This document shows, piece after piece, positions 18,271-26,038 of a DNA stretch of 64,000 nucleotides. A program made the position numbers and the translations under genes. The notes under the pieces were generated by a model. It worked only from the letters and a program-made list of their open reading frames with translations, was not told the origin of the DNA and searched no databases. The first letter of the stretch is position 1. Each line of letters starts with the position of its first letter. Source of the stretch: JBIICI01 sp044238935 (GTDB taxonomy: Bacteria > Pseudomonadota > Alphaproteobacteria > Micavibrionales > Micavibrionaceae); contig JBIICI010000007.1 of NCBI GenBank assembly GCA_044238935.1, forward strand, positions 27,885 through 91,884. Direction: 5' to 3'.

Positions 18271-18765
18271 TTAAATTTTTCCTTTGCTTTGGCGGTATAA
18301 AAACGCCAAATACAGACTTTCGATGCGTTGTTTTAACCCATCATCATCGACTGTTTCAATCATTTTCTTTAAACAATCTTGTTGTTCTATGCTTAATGCC
18401 CTATTTTCAGGCGTAAAAACAGGCGATGGAGGCACATTTTGATGACCAGAGTCCTTATGCAAAAAGCGTAAATCGGTGACCAGCTCCTCCCCAAACAGCA
18501 AATTGATTCGCTGCAAAATCAGTTCCTTGCGATAAGAAAGGATCATGGCTTGGGCGGAGGAGGTGGCAATATCCAGCACCGATGTGCTATACGTGCCATT
18601 GCGCCGTTGATTGCGGATTTTGACAGGGTAACAGCGCGTGCTGATGTCTGCCCCCACAATGTCATCCCAATGCGTCAAAATCCGCCCCATTTTGATATAT
18701 TTGCGCTCGCAAATATGGCGCGTGACTTTGTTCAGGCTTTGGGATAGATGTTTTAGATCGCTCAT
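18271..18765 (-). CDS. dciA: DUF721/DciA-like protein
   Basis: About 164 residues with the DUF721 pattern: a short N-terminal helix, ILTHWDDIVGADISTRCYPVKI near residues 30-50 and VLDIATSSAQAMILSYRKELILQRINLLFG. DciA proteins help load the replicative helicase DnaB where DnaC is absent. Next to mutY in many alphaproteobacteria, as here, although a small unrelated ORF intervenes. The start at ATG 18765 is a choice; TTG 18801 is in frame. Likely head of the dciA-efp-suhB operon. Confidence 0.78.
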   Translation of the reverse strand: MSDLKHLSQSLNKVTRHICERKYIKMGRILTHWDDIVGADISTRCYPVKIRNQRRNGTYSTSVLDIATSSAQAMILSYRKELILQRINLLFGEELVTDLRFLHKDSGHQNVPPSPVFTPENRALSIEQQDCLKKMIETVDDDGLKQRIESLYLAFLYRQSKGKI

Positions 18766-18899
18766 GCGGAACAAGGTAGCATATTGGGTTGAAATATTCA
18801 ATTTGAATTATCTTTATGTTAACATAATTATTTGTTGATTTTATACGATTTTGTGTGTATAAACTATGAAGTATTTATATAAAAATAGGGAGAAAAAAC

Positions 18900-19328
18900 A
18901 TGAAAAATCGTAAAATTATACCGACTCGTTTAGCGTTGGTGGGTTTAGGTGTGGGATTAAGTTTAGGTGCTGTAAGCTTAGCTGTAAAATGTTTAGTTGA
19001 CGCATTTTCAACGGCGGCGGCGCCTGCGGATGCCGTGAAAAAAGAAACAATTGATTTTGGTTGGGGTTTGTGGGTGCCTACCTTAACAATTGAACAGACA
19101 GATAATGTATGCCATGTTAAAGGGGCATTTGAAGCCACTGAGAGTGGTTGGAAGGGTATACAGAGCAGTGTTTTAGAAAAATCTAGGGTTCATCTTGATA
19201 CCACAATTACTCCTCAAGGTCACAGTGCTCCCCCTATAGTGAAAGTCGAGCAGGATCTGTCAATGAAGCAATGTAATGACTTACTCAGTGCGTATGGTAA
19301 GCCAATCTTCATACTAACCTTAAAATAA
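18900..19328 (+). CDS. Hypothetical protein with N-terminal membrane segment
   Basis: Not recognised. About 142 residues: basic start, a hydrophobic stretch at about 11-38 (LALVGLGVGLSLGAVSLAV) that may be a signal or anchor, then a soluble part with two cysteines (CHVKGAFEAT and QCNDLLSAYG). AGGGAGAAAAAAC precedes the ATG, a good ribosome binding site. Lies between divergent dciA and mutY, where other alphaproteobacteria have no such gene, so it may be lineage-specific. Confidence 0.65.
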   Translation: MKNRKIIPTRLALVGLGVGLSLGAVSLAVKCLVDAFSTAAAPADAVKKETIDFGWGLWVPTLTIEQTDNVCHVKGAFEATESGWKGIQSSVLEKSRVHLDTTITPQGHSAPPIVKVEQDLSMKQCNDLLSAYGKPIFILTLK

Positions 19329-19401
19329 GAAATATATTGTGCTTTTGATTAGGGCTTAGACTGTGTATAGTCACAACTAAAATATCTTGTGCCGTTATTC
19401 T

Positions 19402-20436
19402 ATGCCCCGTTTATCTGATCCCTCCATCGTCCCCCAATTCCGTCATGACCTCTTGCAATGGTATGATGCCCATAAGCGCTCTCTGCCGTGGCGGGATACG
19501 CATAATCCTTATCATACATGGTTATCTGAGATTATGTTGCAACAAACCACGGTGGCAACGGTGAAGGGCTATTTTCAGAAATTTATTGACAAATGGCCAA
19601 GCGTTCAGGATTTGGCAAATGCGCCCTTATCGGAAATCATGGAGGCTTGGGCAGGGTTGGGCTATTACGCGCGCGCCCGAAATTTGCATGCCTGCGCCCA
19701 AGAAATCACGCGTTTTTATAATGGCAGATTCCCTGATGATTACGAATCCTTGCGTAAGCTAAAGGGCGTGGGGGATTATACGGCATCCGCCATTATGGCC
19801 ATTGCCTTTGATCGCCCTGCGGTGGTGATTGATGGCAATATTGATCGTATTATCGCAAGGGTTTTTGCCGTGGAAATGCCCCTGCCTTTGGGGAAAAAAG
19901 ATATTCGGGCGCATGCTGAATTTTTGATGAAAGATCAAACGGATAGGGCAGGGGACTTCGCGCAAGCAATGATGGATTTGGGCGCAACACTATGCCGCCC
20001 GAAATCACCTTTATGTCATGCTTGTCCGTTGCAGCCTTATTGCAAGGCTTATGCGAAAGGTGATATGGAATCCTATCCGCGCAAGGCGGTCAAAAAACCA
20101 CGTCCTGAACGATACGGCCTATGTACCATCATTGAAAATGAGCAGGGCGAAGTTTTGATTCATCGTCGTTTGCATGAAAAGTTATTGGGAAAAATAAACG
20201 GCCTGCCGACATCAGAATGGTACGATCAACCTGTTTCTGTCCCTGATAGGATTGGTAAAATATCCCATATATTTACGCATTTTAAATTATATTTATCAGT
20301 TATTTATAAAAAAGAGTTAAAGTGTAATATTGATATTGGGGATGATTATTTCTGGCATCCTCGTGCGGATATTCCAACATTAGGTATGGCGACTTTGTTT
20401 AAAAAAGCTGTTTTGATGCTGGATAATATGGCGTGA
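19402..20436 (+). CDS. mutY: A/G-specific adenine glycosylase MutY
   Basis: Removes adenine mispaired with 8-oxoguanine. About 344 residues. Catalytic Glu in SEIMLQQTTV, helix-hairpin-helix LRKLKGVGDYTASAIMA, VIDGNIDRIIARVF with the catalytic Asp, and the 4Fe-4S cluster as C-x6-C-x2-C-x5-C (CRPKSPLCHACPLQPYC). The C-terminal NUDIX-like recognition domain starts near 225. ATG 19402 is chosen over TTG 19387. Confidence 0.96.
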   Translation: MPRLSDPSIVPQFRHDLLQWYDAHKRSLPWRDTHNPYHTWLSEIMLQQTTVATVKGYFQKFIDKWPSVQDLANAPLSEIMEAWAGLGYYARARNLHACAQEITRFYNGRFPDDYESLRKLKGVGDYTASAIMAIAFDRPAVVIDGNIDRIIARVFAVEMPLPLGKKDIRAHAEFLMKDQTDRAGDFAQAMMDLGATLCRPKSPLCHACPLQPYCKAYAKGDMESYPRKAVKKPRPERYGLCTIIENEQGEVLIHRRLHEKLLGKINGLPTSEWYDQPVSVPDRIGKISHIFTHFKLYLSVIYKKELKCNIDIGDDYFWHPRADIPTLGMATLFKKAVLMLDNMA

Positions 20437-20456
20437 ATTTGATAGAATGGCGTCAT

Positions 20457-21164
20457 ATGCGCTTTTTATATCTTGTTATTGTTTTTCTATGTTTTATTCG
20501 CCCTGTTGCGGCGGCTGATCAGGATGCGTATGCGCCGTTGACGCCTAAAACATTAGCGCAGCTTTATTGGGCGATGGAGGTTCATCGTACCGATAATTTT
20601 GGTGCGTTGGATGAATTTGCCTTATTAACCCAATGTCAGATTTATAATGATTTTCATGAGAATGAAGTCGAATGGGCGGAGATTCGTAAGGCGTTGCAGG
20701 CAGTGGTAACAAAAGAAAAACCAACCTATCAAAAGAATTTTTCTTTAACGTACCCTATGAATATATTGCCTTATGATATTGAAAATAGAAATTTTCCTCT
20801 CAATCCTGATCAGGCCTTTATCAATACAGATCGGTTAGAAGTGCGGTTGTTTCAATCTCAAAAACAAATCTGCGGCATTGATCCACAGCAGTTAATTTAT
20901 ATCACGCCGCATTTTATTGTGAAATTCCTTGATCCATTGACGATTGATAAAGTTCCTTTAAAATCAGAAACCGCCAAGGATTTAATCCAGCAATATCCTC
21001 AACGTATCGTTTATATTAAGCTGAGTTTAGAGGCGCTGCAATATCGTGCGAATGCCAGCGAAAATCCTGCCTTGTTTGTTCCTGATTTTCTGGTGCGGGT
21101 CAATGGATACGAAGTTTATGCAGATCCTAAACAAAAAATTCGATTGATGAAAGTTGATTTTTAG
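20457..21164 (+). CDS. Hypothetical secreted protein
   Basis: Not recognised. About 235 residues with a clear signal peptide (MRFLYLVIVFLCFIRPVAAA) and then a soluble periplasmic domain with AQLYWAMEVHRTDNFGALDEFALL and two cysteines. ATG 20457 begins at the signal peptide; the frame is open back to GTG 20433, which would overlap mutY by four bases. Followed by a strong bidirectional terminator. Probably cotranscribed with mutY. Confidence 0.7.
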   Translation: MRFLYLVIVFLCFIRPVAAADQDAYAPLTPKTLAQLYWAMEVHRTDNFGALDEFALLTQCQIYNDFHENEVEWAEIRKALQAVVTKEKPTYQKNFSLTYPMNILPYDIENRNFPLNPDQAFINTDRLEVRLFQSQKQICGIDPQQLIYITPHFIVKFLDPLTIDKVPLKSETAKDLIQQYPQRIVYIKLSLEALQYRANASENPALFVPDFLVRVNGYEVYADPKQKIRLMKVDF

Positions 21165-21188
21165 GGGTAATTTTTTGACTCCACGCAT

Positions 21189-21225
21189 AAAAAAGGGGCG
21201 TTATAAAATAACGCCCCTTTTTTTA
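21189..21225. terminator. Bidirectional rho-independent terminator
   Basis: GGGGCGTTAT pairs perfectly with ATAACGCCCC around a three-base loop, with A and T runs on either side. It serves both the upstream secreted-protein gene and the convergent cold-shock gene. Confidence 0.93.
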
Positions 21226-21238
21226 TTGTTACAAAAAA

Positions 21239-21445
21239 TTAATCAACCAATTGAATGTTACCAGCTGATTCTTTGCCGCGATTATTGATAATCTCATAAC
21301 GGACTTTTTGGTTTTCGTTAATGCTTCTCAAACCTGCTTGTTCAACAGCGGAAATGTGCAAAAATACATCATTGCCTCCGTCATCAGGTGTGATAAATCC
21401 ATAACCTTTTGTAGGGTTAAACCATTTTACGGTTCCGGTTGCCAT
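21239..21445 (-). CDS. cspA: Cold-shock domain protein
   Basis: RNA-binding protein of 68 residues. Starts MATGTVKWFNPTKGYGFITP with RNP1 (KGYGFI) and RNP2 (DVFLHIS) motifs. Ribosome binding site AAGGAGAA upstream. Its leader of about 190 bases is long, like E. coli cspA, where the leader senses temperature. Symbol used in the generic sense; other csp paralogues are possible. Confidence 0.95.
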   Translation of the reverse strand: MATGTVKWFNPTKGYGFITPDDGGNDVFLHISAVEQAGLRSINENQKVRYEIINNRGKESAGNIQLVD

Positions 21446-21645
21446 CTAAATTCTCCTTAATTAACTAACCAACATAATGAATTGAGTCTGTTCTACTTGT
21501 GAAAATTGAAATACTTTAGAACTCAGTCATTGCGGCATTAGACGGGAGATCGAGGCAAAAAACCAAGATTTTAAGAATAAATTTGCTGTAATCTAAAAAC
21601 TCTAAACACTAATTCCATTGAGTATAAACTGTAACCCAGAAACAT

Positions 21646-21674
21646 AGTATAGTCTATTTAGGTAGGGGGCGCAA
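21646..21674 (-). promoter_or_regulatory. Predicted promoter of the cold-shock gene
   Basis: On the minus strand TTGCGC, a 17-base spacer and TATACT (five of six). Transcription would start near 21639, giving a leader of about 190 bases. The remainder of the 288-base gap between cspA and phaR holds no ORF I can support. Confidence 0.55.
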
Positions 21675-21733
21675 CCTTTATAACACTGAAAATAAATAAA
21701 AAAGGGATTTTCTATCGATTTGCCTATATCAAG

Positions 21734-22357
21734 CTATTTTAAGCGCCCTTCATTCAGGGCATTAATTTCATCTTGCATTTCACGGATTGTTTTTTGCAAA
21801 GTGCTGATGCGATCTTCACGCGATTTGGCTGTGTTGGCTTTTGATGTGGATGTATCAGAGGCGCCGCCAAACCCACCAAGGCGGAATGGGTTGAACACAT
21901 TCATTGTTTGCTCAAAAATTTCAAAATTCTTTTGAGTCAGCTCTTGTATAGAGGGGGGGGTAATGGATAAGACATCTTCAACAGATTTACGGATTGTGCC
22001 GACTTGCCCTTTTAATGTTTCGCGCAAGACTTCTTGGTTTTCTGTGAATTTGTCGATGGCTGTTTCCAGATAATGGGGTAGCAAAGATTGTGTATCATGA
22101 TCATAAAACCCAACAAGCTGCTTTAAGAATCGGATCGGCAACAAATTTTTGCCCTTTGATTCTTGTTCAACAATAATTTGCGTTAAAACAGAATGGGTTA
22201 AATCTTCGCCCGTTTTGGCATCTTGCACGATAAAATCAAGTCCTTCATTGATGGTTTCGCGCAGGTCTTCTAAGGTGATATAGGTGCTTTTGCTGGTGTC
22301 ATATAAACGGCGGTTTGCGTATTTTTTGATAATAATGGCAGTTTCAATTTTGGGCAT
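21734..22357 (-). CDS. phaR: Polyhydroxyalkanoate synthesis repressor PhaR
   Basis: DNA- and PHA-binding repressor that controls storage-polymer and phasin genes. About 207 residues. N-terminal domain IIIKKYANRRLYDTSKSTYI, then LRETINEGLDFIVQDAKTGEDLT and the regulatory repeat LLPIRFLKQLVGFYDHDTQS, all typical. Divergent from phaC with an 87-base gap that should hold the operator. The C-terminal part is a charged coiled coil. Confidence 0.95.
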   Translation of the reverse strand: MPKIETAIIIKKYANRRLYDTSKSTYITLEDLRETINEGLDFIVQDAKTGEDLTHSVLTQIIVEQESKGKNLLPIRFLKQLVGFYDHDTQSLLPHYLETAIDKFTENQEVLRETLKGQVGTIRKSVEDVLSITPPSIQELTQKNFEIFEQTMNVFNPFRLGGFGGASDTSTSKANTAKSREDRISTLQKTIREMQDEINALNEGRLK

Positions 22358-22444
22358 GCACTTATATTCCTTGCAATTTATCTAAGTCTTTATATTATTT
22401 AATCTGTTTTCAATTAACAACAAGTAAATCGGAAAAGATAAAAT

Positions 22445-23407
22445 ATGGATTTCGAATATCCAATTTTATATGCGCAGCATTTTTTAAGTGCGCTTAAAGT
22501 GCAACAATTCCAAGACGCCTTGCAATATTATTTTTCATTCGCTCGAAAGCAGCCCTGTTTAGCAGATCAGGTTTTTTCTTTTGCCGATTGTGATGTGCAT
22601 TATTTTAAATCTGAAAATCCATTGCACGCGATACCTATCCTTTTGGTGCCATCGATTATTAATAATGCATCTTTGTTTCATTTAACATCACAACATAGCT
22701 TTGTGCAGTTTTTATGTGCCGCAGGGCATGATGTTTTTGTTTTGCATTGGGATTTGTCAAAAGATCATGATTTGATTGCTGTCTTAGGGCGTTGTGTTGC
22801 GTATATTTTTGATCATACACAACAAACACCTTTTGTGGGCGGATATTGTTTGGGGGGAACGATTGTGGCGCAATGGGCGGCGCAATATGCCCATCGTGCC
22901 GCAGGGTTGTTTTTATTTGCGCCTGCGTGGGATTTTAATGCCTTGCATCCTGAAATCCGATTATTGCCATTTAATCAATCCATTATTGATCGCAAAGATA
23001 TTCAGCGCGCATTTGCGCGCATTACCCCTGATCTAACGATTGATCGCTTTATTCATTTTTATCAAAAAGATCAATCGGATGAGACGCAATCTTATGCGGA
23101 TTTATTCGTGGCGGTTCAAGATTGGTTGCAATCCACTCAATCCATTCCTGCCCCCTGTTTGCAAAAAATTTATGAGGGCAGTTCTGTGGTCGATGTATCG
23201 GCAATTCAATGCCCCGTTTTGATTATTAGCGCACCACAAGACCGAATCGTTCCCCCAAAATCAATCCAAGGATTTATTGATAAAATACGGTTTTTAGAAA
23301 AAATATCCGTGCCCTATGGTCATGTCGGTGCGATTACAGGGCGCAAAGCGCCTACGATTGTATGGCCATTAATTTTACAATGGGTGCAGTCGAATAAAAA
23401 ATGCTAA
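22445..23407 (+). CDS. phaC: Short PHA synthase-like alpha/beta hydrolase
   Basis: About 320 residues. The alpha/beta fold core of a PHA synthase is clear: nucleophile box GGYCLGG with the catalytic Cys near 138, an Asp in SAPQDRIVP near 265 and a His in PYGHVG near 290. FVLHWD near 97 is also PhaC-like. Canonical class I enzymes are near 570-600 residues, and this one lacks their N-terminal extension. Class III PhaC is near 355 residues but needs PhaE, which is not adjacent. Position beside phaR, phaA and phaB supports PHA polymerisation. A depolymerase-like role is less likely because of the Cys nucleophile. Confidence 0.82.
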   Translation: MDFEYPILYAQHFLSALKVQQFQDALQYYFSFARKQPCLADQVFSFADCDVHYFKSENPLHAIPILLVPSIINNASLFHLTSQHSFVQFLCAAGHDVFVLHWDLSKDHDLIAVLGRCVAYIFDHTQQTPFVGGYCLGGTIVAQWAAQYAHRAAGLFLFAPAWDFNALHPEIRLLPFNQSIIDRKDIQRAFARITPDLTIDRFIHFYQKDQSDETQSYADLFVAVQDWLQSTQSIPAPCLQKIYEGSSVVDVSAIQCPVLIISAPQDRIVPPKSIQGFIDKIRFLEKISVPYGHVGAITGRKAPTIVWPLILQWVQSNKKC

Positions 23408-23517
23408 AAACAACAATCATGACTTGAATTTTGTATGATTCAGTCATAGCTTTAGAGGGACTTTTTTTAAAGTTTGATTCTTCGTTTTTCAGCCTATTTT
23501 TTTCAAGGAATATGATC

Positions 23518-24720
23518 ATGTCCACTGAGTCCCGTTGTTCTTATGAACCGATTGTCATTGTCGCCGCAAAGCGTACAGCTATTGGAAATTTTAATGGGGG
23601 GCTATCTGGTGTTGCCGCTGTTGATTTAGGCGCACAAACAATAATTGCTGCACTGCAACAATCTGGGTTAAGCCCCCAAGATATTGACGAAGTGATTTTA
23701 GGACATGTTTTAACAACGGGTTTAGGGCAAAATACAGCGCGTCAATCCGCGATTAAGGCAGGAATCCCAGCCAGTAAAACAGCAATCACGATTAACCAAG
23801 TTTGTGGATCAGGCTTGCGTTCTGTGGCAATGGGGATGCAGTCAATTTTATGCGGTGATGCCGATATTATTGTCGCAGGAGGACAAGAAAATATGAGCCA
23901 ATCTCCCCATGCTGCCCATATGCGAAATGGAACAAAAATGGGGGATGTGTCTTTGGTTGATACGATGATCAAGGATGGTTTGTGGGATTGTTTTAATGAT
24001 TACCATATGGGAATCACCGCAGAAAATATTGCAGAGCAAAATGAATTGACGCGCGAACAACAAGATGCCTTTGCAACATCCTCCCAAAACAAAGCTGAGG
24101 CCGCAATGAAGGCAGGGTATTTCAAGTCTGAAATTGTGCCCATTACCATTAGCACGCGCAAAGGGGACTTAGTCATCGATACAGATGAATTCCCCCGCGA
24201 AGCTGTAACGATTGATGCGCTAGCAAAATTAAAGCCTGCTTTTAAAAAAGACGGCACAGTGACAGCAGGCAATGCATCAGGAATCAATGATGGGGCTGCT
24301 ATTTTGATTTTAGCCCGCAAAAGCGTGGCGATGGAGCGTGGATTACCCATTTTGGCAGAAATTAAATCATGGGCAACAGCAGGGGTTGATCCATCTGTCA
24401 TGGGAACGGGGCCTGTGCCAGCTTCCCAAAAAGCCTTGGCAAAAGCAGGTTGGGGTGTGGATGATCTTGATTTAATCGAATCAAACGAAGCCTTCGCTGC
24501 CCAAGCCTTATATGTCTTAAATTTATTGGGATTGGATCAGAGCAAGGTCAACGTCAATGGCGGCGCGATTGCTTTGGGGCATCCGATTGGGGCGTCAGGT
24601 GCGCGTATTTTGGTGACATTACTGCATGAAATGCAACGCCGTGATGTTAAAAAAGGCTTAGCGACCTTGTGTATTGGTGGCGGTATGGGGATTGCTCTTT
24701 GTGTTGAGCGTTCAAAATAA
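23518..24720 (+). CDS. phaA: Acetyl-CoA acetyltransferase (beta-ketothiolase)
   Basis: Condenses two acetyl-CoA to acetoacetyl-CoA, the first step of PHB synthesis. About 400 residues. Active-site Cys in [14 protein letters not shown] near 90, [18 protein letters not shown] with His near 355, and CIGGGMGIA with Cys near 385. ATG 23518 has AAGGAA eight bases upstream; the longer in-frame start at 23431 would add residues foreign to the family. Followed by phaB. Confidence 0.95.
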   Translation: MSTESRCSYEPIVIVAAKRTAIGNFNGGLSGVAAVDLGAQTIIAALQQSGLSPQDIDEVILGHVLTTGLGQNTARQSAIKAGIPASKTAITINQVCGSGLRSVAMGMQSILCGDADIIVAGGQENMSQSPHAAHMRNGTKMGDVSLVDTMIKDGLWDCFNDYHMGITAENIAEQNELTREQQDAFATSSQNKAEAAMKAGYFKSEIVPITISTRKGDLVIDTDEFPREAVTIDALAKLKPAFKKDGTVTAGNASGINDGAAILILARKSVAMERGLPILAEIKSWATAGVDPSVMGTGPVPASQKALAKAGWGVDDLDLIESNEAFAAQALYVLNLLGLDQSKVNVNGGAIALGHPIGASGARILVTLLHEMQRRDVKKGLATLCIGGGMGIALCVERSK

Positions 24721-24746
24721 CTTCATAAAAAAAAGGATATAATTTT

Positions 24747-25472
24747 ATGACACAAAATGTTGCAATTGTTACGGGTGGAACGCGTGGCATTGGATTAGAA
24801 ATCACCAAAGGATTGGTGAGTGATGGATATAAAGTCATTGCATTTTATTTTGGCAATGATGATGCCGCCAAAAAATGTGAGCAGCAAACAGGCGCGATTG
24901 CGATGAAGGTTGATGTTTCCAACTTTGATGACTGCCAAAAAGCGCTTGCGATTGTTAAGGAAGAATATGGCGAAGTTTCCGTTTTGGTCAATAATGCAGG
25001 AATCACACGCGATGGCGTGATGCATAAAATGAACCCTGATGATTGGCATATGGTTTTATCCACCAACCTAACCTCTTGTTATAATATGTGCCGTGCGGTC
25101 ATTGAGGATATGCGCAAAAATAATTTTGGTCGTATCATTAATATCAGCTCAATCAATGGTCAAAAAGGGCAGTTTGGGCAGGTCAATTATTCCGCCGCAA
25201 AAGCAGGGATGTTGGGTCTGACAAAGGCATTGGCGTTGGAAAGCGCCGCAAAGGGCATCACCGTCAATGCAATTTGCCCCGGATATATCAAAACCGATAT
25301 GACCGCATCAATGAAACCCGATGTTTTGGATTCCATTATTAATTTGATCCCTGCAAAACGAATGGGTAACCCCAGTGAGATCGCGGCGTTGGTATCTTTT
25401 TTAATTTCTGAAAAAGCAGGGTTTATCAACGGAACAACTTTATCGGCCAATGGTGGCCAATATATGAATTAA
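24747..25472 (+). CDS. phaB: Acetoacetyl-CoA reductase
   Basis: Short-chain dehydrogenase, about 241 residues, that makes (R)-3-hydroxybutyryl-CoA for PHA. Nucleotide motif TGGTRGIG, NNAG motif, catalytic Ser in NISSINGQKGQFGQ and YSAAKAG (Tyr and Lys). SDRs such as FabG are similar; the FGQVNYSAAKAGM region and location behind phaA favour PhaB. AAAAGGATA precedes the start by a short distance. Confidence 0.92.
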   Translation: MTQNVAIVTGGTRGIGLEITKGLVSDGYKVIAFYFGNDDAAKKCEQQTGAIAMKVDVSNFDDCQKALAIVKEEYGEVSVLVNNAGITRDGVMHKMNPDDWHMVLSTNLTSCYNMCRAVIEDMRKNNFGRIINISSINGQKGQFGQVNYSAAKAGMLGLTKALALESAAKGITVNAICPGYIKTDMTASMKPDVLDSIINLIPAKRMGNPSEIAALVSFLISEKAGFINGTTLSANGGQYMN

Positions 25473-25558
25473 GCTGAGACAGATTCCATGGGTTTTTTTA
25501 TTGTTTCGACTATGGATCAAAATTCTCAAAAAAAATGTAAAAAAGATCATTTTAATGA

Positions 25559-25587
25559 TTGACAGTATGGGCTGGATGCGGTATTTA
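25559..25587 (+). promoter_or_regulatory. Predicted promoter of tRNA-Asp
   Basis: Perfect -35 TTGACA, a 17-base spacer and an imperfect -10 (TATTTA), ending 13 bases before the tRNA. Confidence 0.55.
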
Positions 25588-25600
25588 ATTTCTCAATTGC

Positions 25601-25677
25601 GCGGGCGTAGTTCAGTTGGTTAGAATGCCGGCCTGTCACGCTGGAGGTCGCGGGTTCAAGTCCCGTCGCTCGCGCCA
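25601..25677 (+). tRNA. tRNA-Asp (GTC)
   Basis: 77-nt cloverleaf. The acceptor GCGGGCG pairs with CGCTCGC (one G-T), the anticodon loop is CTGTCAC (anticodon GTC), the T-arm is GCGGG TTCAAGT CCCGT and CCA is encoded. A terminator follows directly. Confidence 0.97.
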
Positions 25678-25681
25678 TTAT

Positions 25682-25714
25682 AAAAAAGCCTGCTTTTCAC
25701 AGCAGGCTTTTTTG
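25682..25714 (+). terminator. Terminator after tRNA-Asp
   Basis: AAAAAGCCTGC pairs with GCAGGCTTTTT, followed by T residues. Confidence 0.92.
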
Positions 25715-25748
25715 ATTCTCCCTCTACGCTGTCATAACGTGCTTGACG

Positions 25749-25940
25749 GGCGTTGTTGCATGGATTGATTTTTGAGTATTTTTTGTTAATCCAGCACCAA
25801 GAATCGTCATGCCGGACGTGATCCGGCATCTCCCGCCTATAAGCACCAGATGCCGTGTCGGGGCACGGCATGACGGCGGTGGGGGGAAGGCACAACCCAC
25901 GTCACCACCCTCCCTATAAATCGATCCATGCAACAACGCC
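25749..25940. repeat. MITE-like element with inverted ends, carrying repeat copy A
   Basis: 192-bp non-coding element. Its ends are near-perfect 23-base inverted repeats (GGCGTTGTTGCATGGAT... at 25749-25771 and its complement at 25918-25940, one mismatch). Bases 25749-25875 form a 127-bp unit found again, in the other orientation, at 55357-55483. Within it are two strong palindromes, GCCGGA(n5)TCCGGC and ATGCCGTG(n6)CACGGCAT. No transposase is inside. The ends resemble those of some IS families, so mobilisation in trans is possible. I see no clear target-site duplication. Confidence 0.75.
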
Positions 25941-25965
25941 GAACAAGTCGGGGTATGACGAAATC

Positions 25966-26030
25966 TTCTTTGCGTCTTTGCGCCTTAGCGTGAGCTTATT
26001 TTGCACGCAAAGACGCAAAGGCGCGAAGTT
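25966..26030. repeat. Inverted CGCAAAG-type repeat hairpin
   Basis: Left arm CTTTGCGTCTTTGCG and right arm CGCAAAGACGCAAAGGCGC form an imperfect hairpin, and the right arm is itself a short tandem of an eight-base CGCAAAG-containing unit. It lies just beyond the 3' end of the restriction-modification gene. Similar CGCAAAG iterations are known as dispersed repeats in unrelated bacteria; function unknown. Confidence 0.6.
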
Positions 26031-26038
26031 TTTAAAAA

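Noticed and set aside
25801..25875. Possible CRISPR or tRNA-like structure
   Set aside because: The palindromes recur as a dispersed element, not as regularly spaced direct repeats. No cas gene is present anywhere in the window.
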